From assembly GCF_034424545.1 (NCBI RefSeq), contig NZ_CP139971.1, positions 1,364,001 through 1,428,000 of the forward strand: a stretch of DNA of 64,000 nucleotides, read 5' to 3'. The stretch is from Trinickia caryophylli. GTDB taxonomy: Bacteria > Pseudomonadota > Gammaproteobacteria > Burkholderiales > Burkholderiaceae. Position numbers and translations under genes: made by a program. Of this stretch, positions 27,706 through 36,192 are shown in pieces. Numbering within the stretch: position 1 is the first letter of the stretch; every line of letters starts with the position of its first letter. The notes beneath the pieces are model-generated. The model saw only the letters and a list, made by a program, of their open reading frames with translations. It ran no database searches and was not told the DNA's origin.

Positions 27706-27717
27706 CGACGTACGTCG
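27706..27717. promoter_or_regulatory. 12-base palindrome CGACGTACGTCG
   Basis: A perfect palindrome 12 bases beyond the second copy of the 21-base repeat. It may be a dimer binding site. A palindrome of this length and composition can also occur by chance in GC-rich DNA. Confidence 0.3.
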
Positions 27718-27756
27718 CCTGCCGTTTCGCTCGTTGGGGGGTATTCGATGCGCGCC

Positions 27757-28722
27757 TCAGCGCACTCCGCAAATCGTGCGCTCGTAGCGCGCGAGCACCG
27801 CGTCGGCGTCCACGCCAACGCATACGCCGCATGCGGGGCGATGGTCCCATGCTGGTGCCGGCGCGGGCATGCCTCCCGGCTTCTGGATCGTATGACCGGC
27901 TGCGATGCCGTCGGTCAGGACGCGAACGGGGCCGCTGCGCGTCGTAAAGTACTCCGGCGCCACGACGTAAATCGCGGCCGACGCGTCGTGCACGTAGATG
28001 CCGCGCAGGCTTTCGCTGTTGAAGTGGAAAGCTTCGTAGTGCAGCGAAATGTCTCGAACGAAACGGCCCGCTTCGCCGCCACGCTCGCCCAGGCTCTCCA
28101 GGTACTGCGTGGTCATGATGACGCGTTGCGTCACGTCGAGCCCGACGATCGCGATGGGCCAGTCGGCACCGAACACGATATCGGCTGCGAGCGGATCGGC
28201 GAACATGTTGGCTTCCGCGGCAGGCGAAACATTGCCGCCGATGCCGCCAAATCCGAATGCGCCGCCCATTACGACGACGCGCTTCACGAGCCTCGCGATG
28301 TCGGGACCTTCGTCGAGCGCGAGTGCGAGATTCGTGAGCGGACCGACGGCGAGTAGCGTCACTTCGCCGGGATACTCACGGACGGTATCGACGATGAACC
28401 TCGATGCGGCGCGCGGATCTGCATTCGCCGCGGCCGACACGGCCAGCCGCGTATTGCCGAGCCCGTCCTCGCCGTGGATGGCCGGCAGCGGAACCGGCGC
28501 CGATCCCGAGAGCGGCGCGGCGGCCCCGCGCGCAACCGGCACTGCCGGCGCGAAGCGCGCCGCCAGATACAGCGCATTGCGCGTTGTCACATCGATTGCC
28601 GCATTGCCGAATACGCTCGTCACGCCGAGCAATTCGATCTCGGGATCGAGCGCCTGGAATACGAACGCCATGGCATCGTCGACGCCGGGGTCCGTATCGT
28701 AGATGACCTTGTGCTGATTCAT
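27757..28722 (-). CDS. Inosine/uridine-preferring nucleoside hydrolase
   Basis: A 321-residue nucleoside hydrolase that cleaves ribonucleosides to base and ribose. The N-terminal calcium/ribose-binding motif DTDPGVDDA is at residues 9-17, with Asp9, Asp15 and Asp16 in the expected places. The TLLAVGPLTNLALAL and VVMGGAF segments are typical of the family, and the expected C-terminal Asp-containing loop is present. It is the third gene of a nucleoside salvage operon: its ATG overlaps the cytidine deaminase stop by ATGA. It therefore probably acts on imported nucleosides. Preference for pyrimidines (RihA/RihB-like) is likely but not certain. Confidence 0.92.
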   Translation of the reverse strand: MNQHKVIYDTDPGVDDAMAFVFQALDPEIELLGVTSVFGNAAIDVTTRNALYLAARFAPAVPVARGAAAPLSGSAPVPLPAIHGEDGLGNTRLAVSAAANADPRAASRFIVDTVREYPGEVTLLAVGPLTNLALALDEGPDIARLVKRVVVMGGAFGFGGIGGNVSPAAEANMFADPLAADIVFGADWPIAIVGLDVTQRVIMTTQYLESLGERGGEAGRFVRDISLHYEAFHFNSESLRGIYVHDASAAIYVVAPEYFTTRSGPVRVLTDGIAAGHTIQKPGGMPAPAPAWDHRPACGVCVGVDADAVLARYERTICGVR

Positions 28723-29108
28723 AGGTAGAACGCATCCGGCAGTTGTTCGCGTGCGGTCGTATCGCGCCAGGTCCCTTTCAAATTGCCGAGGCGGACCTCG
28801 AGATCGGGGCCGCCGAGTTCGATGATGACCTGACGGCAGGCGCCACACGGCGCGATCGGCCCATCGGTGTCGCCGATCACGGCGAGCGCGGCAAAATCGC
28901 CGCGCCGATAACCGGCTGCAACGGCGCTGAAAAATGCCGTACGTTCCGCACAATTGCAAAGCCCATACGACGCATTCTCGACGTTGCACCCGTCGAACAC
29001 CTTGCCGTCGCGCGTAAGCAGCGCAGCCCCGACCTTGAATTTCGAATAGGGCGCATAGGCGCGTTCGCGCGCCGCCGACGCGCGCGAGAGCAGTGCTTCC
29101 TTGTCCAT
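28719..29108 (-). CDS. cdd: Cytidine deaminase
   Basis: A 129-residue homotetrameric-type cytidine deaminase. The zinc-binding motif CAE is at 53-55 and the second motif PCGACRQ supplies Cys88 and Cys91; Glu55 is the proton shuttle. NVENASYG is the conserved substrate loop. It converts cytidine and deoxycytidine to uridine and deoxyuridine. It sits between the nucleoside transporter (11 bases upstream) and the nucleoside hydrolase (overlapping), forming a complete uptake-deaminate-hydrolyse route. Confidence 0.96.
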   Translation of the reverse strand: MDKEALLSRASAARERAYAPYSKFKVGAALLTRDGKVFDGCNVENASYGLCNCAERTAFFSAVAAGYRRGDFAALAVIGDTDGPIAPCGACRQVIIELGGPDLEVRLGNLKGTWRDTTAREQLPDAFYL

Positions 29109-29119
29109 GCCGGTTTTCC

Positions 29120-30397
29120 TCAGCGAATAGTGACGAACATGCCCGCGATCGTCGCGCTCATCAAGTTCGACAGCGTGGCGGCGAGCACGACTCGCACGCC
29201 GTAGCGTGCCACCTCCGCACGCCGCTCCGGCGCGACGGCACTGAAGCCGCCGGTCAGCACGGCGATCGAAGCAAAATTGGCGAACCCGCAAAGCGCGAAC
29301 GAAAGAATCGCGAGCGTGCGCGCATCGAGCACCTGCAGGCCGGCCGCCGCCACACTCGCGGGATCTTTCAGGTACGGCGATAGCGAAGCATAGGCCACGA
29401 ACTCGTTCAGAATAAGTTTCTGGCCGAGAAAGTTGCCGGCCAGCACGGCCTCGTTCCATGGCACGCCTATGAGGTAGGCGAGCGGCGCGAAGACGATGCC
29501 GAGCACTGATTGCAGCGAAAGGCCGGGGTGCCCGAACCACGTGCCGATCCCGCCGACGATGCCGTTCGCGAGCGCAATGAGCCCGACGAACGCAATCAGC
29601 ATCGCACCGACCATGACGGCGATTTTCAGGCCGACCGTCGCGCCCGAGCTTGCGGCCTCGATCAGATTCGCGGGGCGACGCTCGTCGAAATGCAGATGCG
29701 CGAGCTGAACGCGGCTGGCCTCCGTAGTGGGATGAATGATCTTGGCGAAAAGCAGCCCACCCGGCACCGCCATGAACGACGCCGCGAGCAGATATTCGAC
29801 GCGCACGCCCAGGCCCGCATAGCCGGCGAGCACCGAGCCGGCCACGGCGGCCATGCCGCTCGACATCACGGCGAAGAGTTCCGCGCCGGTCATGTCGCGT
29901 GCAAAGGGCTTGACGACCGCGGGCATCTCGCTTTGACCGAGAAAAATAGTCGTGACGGCGGAAAACGATTCGAGCTTCGAGACGCCGAGCAATCGTTGAA
30001 AGAGCGTGCCGAGCACGAGCACGATCCAACGCATGACGCCCAGGTAATACAGCACCGAGATCAGGGCGGTCACGAAAATGATGGCTGGCAACACGCGCGC
30101 GGCGAAGACGAAACCGCCCGAGCCGAATATCTCGAACATTTTCGATTGCACGAGACCGCCGAAAAGGAACTCTATGCCGGCATTGCCATAATCGAGCACG
30201 CGGTTGACGCCCGCAGCCATGCCGGCAAGCATGGCCTTGCCGAACGGAACGAAAAGGATGAAAGCGCCAATACCGATCTGGGCGACGAGCGCGGATAAAA
30301 CGGTGCGTAGGCGAATGGCGCGCCGGTTGGTGGAAAAAACAAACGCAATGGCGAGCAACGCCAGCACGCCAAGGAGGTTCCGTGCGATCAAAGCCAT
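29120..30397 (-). CDS. nupC: Concentrative nucleoside transporter (NupC family)
   Basis: A 425-residue inner-membrane symporter of the CNT family, which couples nucleoside uptake to H+ or Na+. The protein contains many hydrophobic helices, the GQSEMPAVVKPF segment and SGMAAVAGSVLAGYAGLG, both diagnostic for CNT transporters. AGGATGG precedes the ATG at 30397. It is the first gene of the operon with cdd and the nucleoside hydrolase, which explains why it is kept next to salvage enzymes. No regulator of the DeoR/CytR type lies beside it. Confidence 0.93.
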   Translation of the reverse strand: MALIARNLLGVLALLAIAFVFSTNRRAIRLRTVLSALVAQIGIGAFILFVPFGKAMLAGMAAGVNRVLDYGNAGIEFLFGGLVQSKMFEIFGSGGFVFAARVLPAIIFVTALISVLYYLGVMRWIVLVLGTLFQRLLGVSKLESFSAVTTIFLGQSEMPAVVKPFARDMTGAELFAVMSSGMAAVAGSVLAGYAGLGVRVEYLLAASFMAVPGGLLFAKIIHPTTEASRVQLAHLHFDERRPANLIEAASSGATVGLKIAVMVGAMLIAFVGLIALANGIVGGIGTWFGHPGLSLQSVLGIVFAPLAYLIGVPWNEAVLAGNFLGQKLILNEFVAYASLSPYLKDPASVAAAGLQVLDARTLAILSFALCGFANFASIAVLTGGFSAVAPERRAEVARYGVRVVLAATLSNLMSATIAGMFVTIR

Positions 30398-30433
30398 ATT
30401 CCATCCTACGTTTTCATGATATGGCAGTGATGC

Positions 30434-30491
30434 TAAACGAAAAGCCGCCCCGAACGAAATGCGCCCTATGCAAGGCTCGTTCGGGGCGGCT
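30434..30491 (-). terminator. Rho-independent terminator of the H-NS gene
   Basis: Fifteen-base perfect arms (30443-30457 and 30477-30491) with a 19-base loop are followed on the minus strand by a T-rich stretch, 20 bases past the H-NS stop. Confidence 0.85.
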
Positions 30492-30511
30492 CGCCGCCTT
30501 GCGCGCTACCC

Positions 30512-30805
30512 TTACTGCTGGATCAGGAACCGCTCGCGGCGCTTGCCGAGCCACGCCGGGGCGCGCCCGCGGCCACTCCAGGTCTTTCCGGTCTTCGGAT
30601 CCATGTACTTTGGCGGCAATCCTCCGGAGCTTGCCTTGCGAGCCGTCCGTTTGCCCGTGAACCCGAGCTCCTCGGCGGTAATGCCGTATTCCGCTATCTG
30701 CGCCTTGATTTGCTCGATGGTGGCCGACATTTCCTTCTCACGGGCCGCCGCCATCTGCGCCTGGACTTTCGCAAGCTGTTCGGTGAGTTGCCTGTACGTC
30801 GCCAT
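30512..30805 (-). CDS. H-NS family nucleoid-associated protein (short form)
   Basis: A 97-residue H-NS-like protein. The N-terminal half (residues 1-45) is a heptad-rich coiled coil for oligomerisation. The C-terminal half carries the DNA-binding motif KYMDPKTGKTWSGRGRAPAWL, the beta-proteobacterial version of the H-NS core. It should silence AT-rich DNA. The start at 30805 is chosen because GGAGG lies nine bases upstream; an upstream in-frame ATG at 30832 has no ribosome-binding site. It ends at an intrinsic terminator. It lies beside a small region with a repeat tract and a broken gene, the kind of foreign or decaying DNA that H-NS proteins bind. Confidence 0.93.
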   Translation of the reverse strand: MATYRQLTEQLAKVQAQMAAAREKEMSATIEQIKAQIAEYGITAEELGFTGKRTARKASSGGLPPKYMDPKTGKTWSGRGRAPAWLGKRRERFLIQQ

Positions 30806-30873
30806 AAAAGATTGCCTCCGTTGAATTGCCAATTGTTACTGCTGGGACCGGCGGTGCGCCAAAAAGTGCAATG

Positions 30874-31149
30874 TCATTTGCTGCGGCAAGCGAAAAGCAC
30901 GTTATGCGCACCGCTATCGGTCGATTGCTGGATGATGTCGATATCACCCGAGCAGATGCCGCGTGCATTTTCCGTGCACGCGTTCCAAGGCCCTTGCGCT
31001 GGGCATTGCACCTGTATAGTCGGACGGCCGTCGCGTGTGAAGAGCGGAGCGCTGCTGCCGCAGCCGGCCAGCAAAGCCGAGAGTACAGCTGCGCAAACCA
31101 GCCGGCCGGCCATACCGTTCCGAACGCAACAGACCACCATGTGTTTCAT
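30874..31149 (-). CDS. Small putative secreted lipoprotein
   Basis: A 91-residue protein. Residues 1-26 form a lipoprotein signal (basic start, hydrophobic core, lipobox L-L-A-G-C). The mature part has several cysteines (TIQVQCPAQGPWNACTEN, GICSGDI), likely paired as disulphides outside the cytoplasm. GGAG eight bases before the ATG at 31149 supports the start. No known family is recognised. It lies 68 bases upstream of the H-NS start in the same direction and is divergent from the SDR pseudogene. Confidence 0.6.
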   Translation of the reverse strand: MKHMVVCCVRNGMAGRLVCAAVLSALLAGCGSSAPLFTRDGRPTIQVQCPAQGPWNACTENARGICSGDIDIIQQSTDSGAHNVLFACRSK

Positions 31150-31534
<385 letters not shown>

Positions 31535-32013
31535 ATGTCAAATATGCACGGCAGGTTGCGCTTCATTACAGGCATGAGTTCGGACGTCGGCCACGCACTC
31601 CCGCAAGCGGCGTTCGCCGAGGGCCACCGCGTTGTCGGAACCTTGCGCGACGATGCGGCGCGTGGCGAGTTCGAATTGTTGAAGCTGGGGCCGACGCCGT
31701 GGGCAAGCTGATCCGCCCTCGCGCATACGACGCCGTAGCGGACGTCGAAGCCAAAGTCGCCCGTCGACGTTCTGGCCAACAATGCCGGCTATGAATACGA
31801 GGCAATTCTCGAAGAATCGACGCTCGAGCAATGGCGCAAGCGATTCGAGGTCAACGTATTCGGCTCAGTGCCTATCACGGCAGCGGGTTCGCTTTGGAAG
31901 GCATTTCCGAAAGTCTGGCGAAAGAAATCGAAAGCCCCGGCATCGCCGTGACGGCGGTCGCACCCGGCGCATTTAACACCGATTGGGCGCGCCGCTCGCT
32001 CATGCACGCCTAA
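31535..32013 (+). pseudogene. Short-chain dehydrogenase/reductase remnant (frameshifts and internal deletion)
   Basis: The 5' end is intact: AGGAGG (31523-31528) and ATG at 31535 begin a 58-residue fragment with the SDR cofactor region (RFITGMSSDVGHALPQAAF, HRVVGTLRDD) that ends at TGA 31709-31711. The sequence continues in other frames: DAVADVEAKVA, then PVDVLANNAGYEYEAILEES and FEVNVFGS. It then jumps directly to YHGSGFALEGISESLAKEIE and VTAVAPGAFNTDW. The missing block would have carried the Ser of the active site, and the usual YxxxK reads YHGSG with Lys replaced by Gly. At least two frameshifts and one internal deletion are needed, so it cannot be an active enzyme. Confidence 0.85.
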
Positions 32014-32113
32014 CGCACGCCCCTCCTAACGCGCGATATCCAACCACGATGCCGTATTCGAACCCGTACGCGAGCGAGGTGCGCCTCGCTGCCTCGCCGC
32101 ATGCGGCGATCCT

Positions 32114-32821
32114 TCACGATCGCAAGCCGAACATGCCATGCCAGACGGTGCGAAAAAAGTTCGCATGGGAATACTGCTGCGCGCCGGTAACCGGCTCCTC
32201 GGCGTGATCGGAAGCCATTGAGTCATCGGCCGAATCCGCCGCCGGGCAGCGTGCGGCGCCGCGCTTCGCGCCGTCGGGCCCGCCGCCCTTGCGCACTGCC
32301 GGCGCACCCTGCGCTGGCGCGCGCGCGGCGGCCTCTTGCTCGTCGGCTTGCTCGTCGGCTTGCGCGCCGGCCTCACCGGCCACGCGCTCGTCGAAGAGCG
32401 CGCTGACGCCATCGGCAATGCGAGCGGCCAGCGCTTCCTCGCAACCGCGCCCGAGCAACACACCGAACACCACGTCGCGATTGCGCCCACGTTCCGCGAA
32501 GCGCATCGCCGTCCTCACGAGCGCGGCATACTCCGCCTCGCGCTGTGCCAACGCCTGCTCCTCGCGCAAACGCGCCTCCTCGCGGTGTTGCGCCAACCGC
32601 CGCATTTCCTCGGCGAACACCGCGTCGTAGACGCGCCGCTGCTCCGGGTCCGAGAGGATCGCATAGGCCTCTTTCACTTGCTGAAACGCCGCACGCGCCT
32701 GCGCCTCGCGCCCGACGTTGCGATCGGGGTGCGAGCGCATCGCCGCTTTCCGATACGCTCGTTTGATCTCTTCGCCCGTCGCATCCTCGTGCACCCCGAG
32801 CGTGTCGTAAAGGGTCGCCAT
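32114..32821 (-). CDS. J-domain (DnaJ-class) protein with unknown C-terminal region
   Basis: A 235-residue co-chaperone-like protein. The J domain occupies residues 1-70 (LYDTLGVHEDATGEEIKRAY) with the HPDRN tripeptide that activates DnaK ATPase. A charged helical stretch with Glu/Arg repeats follows (about 75-110). No Gly/Phe region or zinc fingers are seen, so it is a type III J protein. The C-terminal half is Ala/Glu-rich with an Ala/Asp/Glu/Gln repeat (QADEQADEQ) and ends near a TM-less tail. ATG 32821 begins the J domain; a longer frame upstream lacks support. Clients are unknown. Confidence 0.88.
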   Translation of the reverse strand: MATLYDTLGVHEDATGEEIKRAYRKAAMRSHPDRNVGREAQARAAFQQVKEAYAILSDPEQRRVYDAVFAEEMRRLAQHREEARLREEQALAQREAEYAALVRTAMRFAERGRNRDVVFGVLLGRGCEEALAARIADGVSALFDERVAGEAGAQADEQADEQEAAARAPAQGAPAVRKGGGPDGAKRGAARCPAADSADDSMASDHAEEPVTGAQQYSHANFFRTVWHGMFGLRS

Positions 32822-33180
32822 TGCTCGTCCGCAAAAAATGAAATCCGCCAAGCTGCCCAAATAGTGTCCAAGCGTAGCATGCCGCGCATTTCCCGCGGCG
32901 GCCAGGCGGCCGCCAATGCAATCCGCATCGGCCGAGGCGCAAATAAATCGGGCTCATGACTCGATTATTAAAGCAAGGCACTTGATTTTGCGGCGCGCTT
33001 ATATTTGAATTACATCACTGCGATCAGAGATGGCATTGAGAGGTGCCGTACCGTCCGATCGGGGTCGGCTGCCGTAGAACTATTTTTGGGAAAAAAACGT
33101 TTTCCCCGAAAAAATTGGCTCGGCGGACGCGTTTCGCCATCGGAACGCACAACTTTCAACATATATTAAGCGGGCCAAAA
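32822..33180. other. Divergent region between the J-domain gene and the TetR gene
   Basis: No gene is seen in 359 bases. The right part is AT-rich. A 7-base inverted repeat GGGAAAA-AAACG-TTTTCCC (33088-33106) lies 75 bases before the TetR start and may be its own operator, but this is a guess. Confidence 0.4.
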
Positions 33181-33768
33181 ATGAGTGAGAAAAAGAAAGC
33201 GCTGATCGAGACCGCCACGCGGCTATTCTCGCGGTTCGGCTTTCACGCAGTCGGGATCGATCGCATCATCGCTGAATCGCGCGTAGCGAAAATGACGATG
33301 TATAAGCACTTTCCGTCGAAGGTGCGGCTCGTCGTCGAGGTGCTGAACGAGCAGGGCGCCGCGCTGACGGCGGGCATCGCGGCGGCTGTGGCCGTCCATT
33401 CGGAGCCGATCGACAAGCTCCACGCGGTATTCATGTGGCACGACACATGGTTTCGCACGGACCCGTTCATGGGCAGCATGTCCATCCACGCGGCCGCGGA
33501 ATTCCACGCCGAGGAGAACGAGATTCTCGCCGCCTCCGCCGCGCAGCGACGCGCCTTGGTGAGCCTGCTCGAGCACATCCTCGAAGATTGCTTCGATACT
33601 CCGGTAGCCATACGGCTCGCACAGCGCTGCGCGCTGCTGCTTGACGGCGCCACGCTCGCCCGTCAGTTGAGCGGCCGCGTCGATGTGGCGCGCGACGCCT
33701 GGGAAATGGCGCTCGCGCTGGTCGAAAACGAACGGCTGGCGAACGTTCAGGCTGCCTCGGCGGCCTGA
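33181..33768 (+). CDS. TetR family transcriptional regulator
   Basis: A 195-residue regulator. The N-terminal helix-turn-helix is plain: ALIETATRLFSRFGFHAVGIDRIIAESRVAKMTMYKHFPSK (residues 7-47), the standard TetR_N pattern. The C-terminal ligand domain has no close family signature and is rich in Ala and Leu. It starts at ATG 33181 and is divergent from the J-domain gene. It has no obvious target operon next to it and may be autoregulatory. Confidence 0.9.
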   Translation: MSEKKKALIETATRLFSRFGFHAVGIDRIIAESRVAKMTMYKHFPSKVRLVVEVLNEQGAALTAGIAAAVAVHSEPIDKLHAVFMWHDTWFRTDPFMGSMSIHAAAEFHAEENEILAASAAQRRALVSLLEHILEDCFDTPVAIRLAQRCALLLDGATLARQLSGRVDVARDAWEMALALVENERLANVQAASAA

Positions 33769-34030
33769 ATTGCCAGAGGTCTCGGCGGGCGGCCGCGCGT
33801 TCCACGGCGCGGCCCGCAGCCTCACCTTGTCTGTTCGGGCACCTTAAAAAGGCGCTGACGATTCTCGAGTTCGCGTTAAACTCTTCGCATGAGATGGGCG
33901 AGAAAGCGAGCCGCCAGGCAAGCATGGCGGCGGCGGTGCGCTGTGCGCGCCGGCCGACAGACGTGAGCACCTGTCGGCCCGTACGATCAGCCCGTACAAT
34001 CGCTTCACCTACGACTCGAGGACACATTCG

Positions 34031-34276
34031 ATGCGCACCACCCGTTCTTCCGGGGCTATGACCCTGCTCACCGAAATCGACGAGGCGAGCGGACGCGAAG
34101 TACGCTCATTGCGACTGGAGACAACAGAAGACGGCAAGAGCATTCTTCTGATCGAAGTGGACGAGCGCAAGCCCGGTATCCACCGGGAGCTGCGCTATGA
34201 AATCACCGCGGCGGAATTGATTGCCGCCATCCGCGCGCACGGCGCCGAACTTCCTGGCGAGCAACACGCGCGATAG
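34031..34276 (+). CDS. Small conserved-type hypothetical protein
   Basis: An 81-residue acidic, soluble protein (MRTTRSSGAMTLLTEIDEAS, then a mix of short beta strands and a C-terminal helix ITAAELIAAIRAHGAEL). GAGG lies nine bases before the ATG. A TACAAT -10-like box is about 30 bases upstream. The gene is followed immediately by a very strong intrinsic terminator, so it is a monocistronic unit. No function can be assigned. Confidence 0.65.
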   Translation: MRTTRSSGAMTLLTEIDEASGREVRSLRLETTEDGKSILLIEVDERKPGIHRELRYEITAAELIAAIRAHGAELPGEQHAR

Positions 34277-34305
34277 CCATACCGGCGCCACGGCGTCACC
34301 ATCCC

Positions 34306-34343
34306 ATCGCGGCGGGTAGCGAAACCCGCCGCGATTTTTTTTT
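34306..34343 (+). terminator. Strong rho-independent terminator
   Basis: Perfect 12-base arms (34306-34317 and 34324-34335) with a six-base loop are followed by nine T (34335-34343), 30 bases after the stop of the small hypothetical gene. Confidence 0.95.
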
Positions 34344-34369
34344 GCCGTCGAAAAATCGTTCCGCCGGGT

Positions 34370-35770
34370 CTAGAACACGCTGATCGGCAGCGTCATCACG
34401 AGCCGGTAGACTTGACCGGTCGGATCCGGATAATAGGTGGACCCCACGTGCCACATCGCGCTCAGCTGGAATTTCAAGTGCTTGAAGCGGCCGCCTTGCA
34501 CCATGTAGGACTGAACGACGCCGAACTCATGGTGGCGTCCGTGCACGGGTTGGCCGTTGCGCAGATAAAGCGTACCCGCCGCCGTACCGGCGCGTCCCGG
34601 ATCGCGCGCAACCGCCGAACCGTCGGCGCCCCACCCCTGCTGCGCCCAGAGCATGGCTGAAAATCCCGGCAGGTTCGCGTATTTTCCGTCGAACATGTAG
34701 CGCAGTTGCAGCGACTGCTCATGCGGCGCGTTGTAATCGACATCCATCGAGTTGGCGAGATAGTCGCCCGCCGTTTCGTTCACGTAATCGAAAAACTCGT
34801 CGCCGAGCACCCTCTGGTACCCGAGAAGCAATGCATGCGGGCCGTGCTGCGCCGTCAGTGCGACGCTGAAGGTTTTCGTATCGATCGGCCCCTGGCGCGC
34901 CGTGCCCGTATCGCGCGTCGCATACAGATTCGCGAAGCCGGTCAGCTTTACCGATTCCGTGCGGCCGATGCTCTGCTGTACCGATGCATAGTACTGACGC
35001 CAGACGTCCTCCGCTTCGTCGGCGAATAGCGCCGCGGACCCATTCGACGAGTAGTCCCACACGCCGCCAAGATAGCTCAGCCGATCGAAATTCACGCCGC
35101 CATAACTCGTGCTCAGCGACGAAAGACTCGTATGCCCGCGCGCATTGACCTTCGTGAAGCTGCCAGCCTGCAAGGTAACGTTGCGCCACTCGCGGCTCGC
35201 GAGCGAGACGCCTAGAAAGGTCGGCGGCAACGCGCGGTTGTCGTGCGGCTCGAGGAACGGATTCGATACCGCGTGCAGGCCGAACTTCGCCACCGTCTCC
35301 GAGATGCGAGCCTTGACATCGTAGGTACCGGGGTAGCCCCACGCGAGCCGGTTCGCCCCGCCGCCGTTCTTGTCGACGTGGACCATATTGCCTGCTCCCA
35401 TTCCGCCGTCGAACTTCAGTGCGCCGAATAGCGCCGCGTCGAAGCCTGATCCGATCAGGCCTGTCGAAAAGCCGGATTCGTATCGGGCCTGCGTGCTGCC
35501 AACCCACGCCCGCCGTGCACGCGTGCCCGCGTTATGCAGATAGTCCGTGTAGCTGCGCAGCTCGATGCCGAAGTGGCCGTCCGCGAAGAGTCCCCTGCTC
35601 CTGGCCTGACTCGATTGCACGGCGAGGTCGGCGGGCGCCGCTTCGATGACGTCCACGTTGGCCACGGTTTCAGCGGCCTGTTCCGCGCCCGCCGTCACGC
35701 ACACGCACGATAGCCCTGCGCAGGCGATGAACGTTGCCGCGCGGACGGTCAGTGATTTGTCTCTCTCCAT
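34370..35770 (-). CDS. OprD family outer-membrane porin
   Basis: A 466-residue substrate-specific porin. A Sec signal (LTVRAATFIACAGLSCVCVTAGA) ends near residue 30. The mature protein has the FFADGHFGIELRSYTDYLHN-like start, an SLSTSYGGVNFDRLSYLGG region and a long set of amphipathic beta strands, ending VYRLVMTLPISVF with the terminal Phe of outer-membrane barrels. OprD proteins take up amino acids, peptides or aromatic acids. Neighbouring POT peptide transport hints at peptides, but there is no operon link. A perfect operator-like palindrome lies 112-128 bases upstream of the start. Confidence 0.87.
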   Translation of the reverse strand: MERDKSLTVRAATFIACAGLSCVCVTAGAEQAAETVANVDVIEAAPADLAVQSSQARSRGLFADGHFGIELRSYTDYLHNAGTRARRAWVGSTQARYESGFSTGLIGSGFDAALFGALKFDGGMGAGNMVHVDKNGGGANRLAWGYPGTYDVKARISETVAKFGLHAVSNPFLEPHDNRALPPTFLGVSLASREWRNVTLQAGSFTKVNARGHTSLSSLSTSYGGVNFDRLSYLGGVWDYSSNGSAALFADEAEDVWRQYYASVQQSIGRTESVKLTGFANLYATRDTGTARQGPIDTKTFSVALTAQHGPHALLLGYQRVLGDEFFDYVNETAGDYLANSMDVDYNAPHEQSLQLRYMFDGKYANLPGFSAMLWAQQGWGADGSAVARDPGRAGTAAGTLYLRNGQPVHGRHHEFGVVQSYMVQGGRFKHLKFQLSAMWHVGSTYYPDPTGQVYRLVMTLPISVF

Positions 35771-35881
35771 TTCGTTCTCGTTCTCGTTTGTTTCGCGGCT
35801 CGCAGCGGCCCTGCATGCGATCGAATCCGGCCAAACCGCAACCGAACCAAGATCCAACCATTGCGGGCAACCCTGCGAAAA

Positions 35882-35898
35882 TTAGTAAGGATTACTAA
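35882..35898. promoter_or_regulatory. Perfect inverted repeat TTAGTAA-GGA-TTACTAA
   Basis: Seven-base perfect arms separated by three bases, in an AT-rich patch 112-128 bases upstream of the porin start codon. The shape fits a dimeric (GntR-, MarR- or TetR-type) repressor or activator site. No regulator gene lies beside it. Confidence 0.5.
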
Positions 35899-35974
35899 AT
35901 AACAAGCGCCGTCGACGCGCGAAGCGGGATAAGATCACAGCGATTCTTTCGTGTGCAGCTATCTACCCGAACAG

Positions 35975-36089
35975 GGGTGCCTTACTCCGTGTAACCCCTC
36001 AGTGACGGTCGCGGCCGGCATCCAGAGAATCGCGGCGGCATTGCAACAGCGGGGCGCCTTCGGCTCGCCCCGCTGGGCTGTCGCAATGC
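35975..36089 (+). promoter_or_regulatory. Structured leader upstream of the POT transporter
   Basis: A stem AGGGGT...ACCCCT (about 35975-36001) is followed by a long imperfect stem-loop. In that stem GCATTGC (36038-36044) pairs with GCAATGC (36083-36089), and AGCGGGGCG (36048-36056) with CGCCCCGCT (36066-36074). It ends about 100 bases before the ATG. No known riboswitch class was recognised. Confidence 0.35.
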
Positions 36090-36192
36090 GCTTGATCCAT
36101 CGCTCGCGCTACGGCGCTCATTCGATTCGCATGCAATGTTCGGCGCGCCCATGAAGTGCGCCGGCCGTGCATTCACAGCGGAGACGTATTCG

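Larger units (their letters stand above)
27431..27756. other. Upstream region of the collagenase gene
   Basis: No gene is seen in these 326 bases. The region holds an imperfect 21-base direct repeat and a 12-base palindrome, listed separately, and lies upstream of the collagenase and downstream of the nucleoside hydrolase. Confidence 0.45.
35771..36192. other. Divergent region between oprD-like and POT transporter genes
   Basis: No gene is seen in these 422 bases. Two structures are listed separately: the TTAGTAA palindrome near the porin and a long stem-loop leader in front of the POT gene. I could not fix promoters. Confidence 0.45.

Noticed and set aside
33088..33106. Terminator upstream of the TetR gene
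   Set aside because: Only seven-base arms and no T tract in the right place; more likely an operator or chance.
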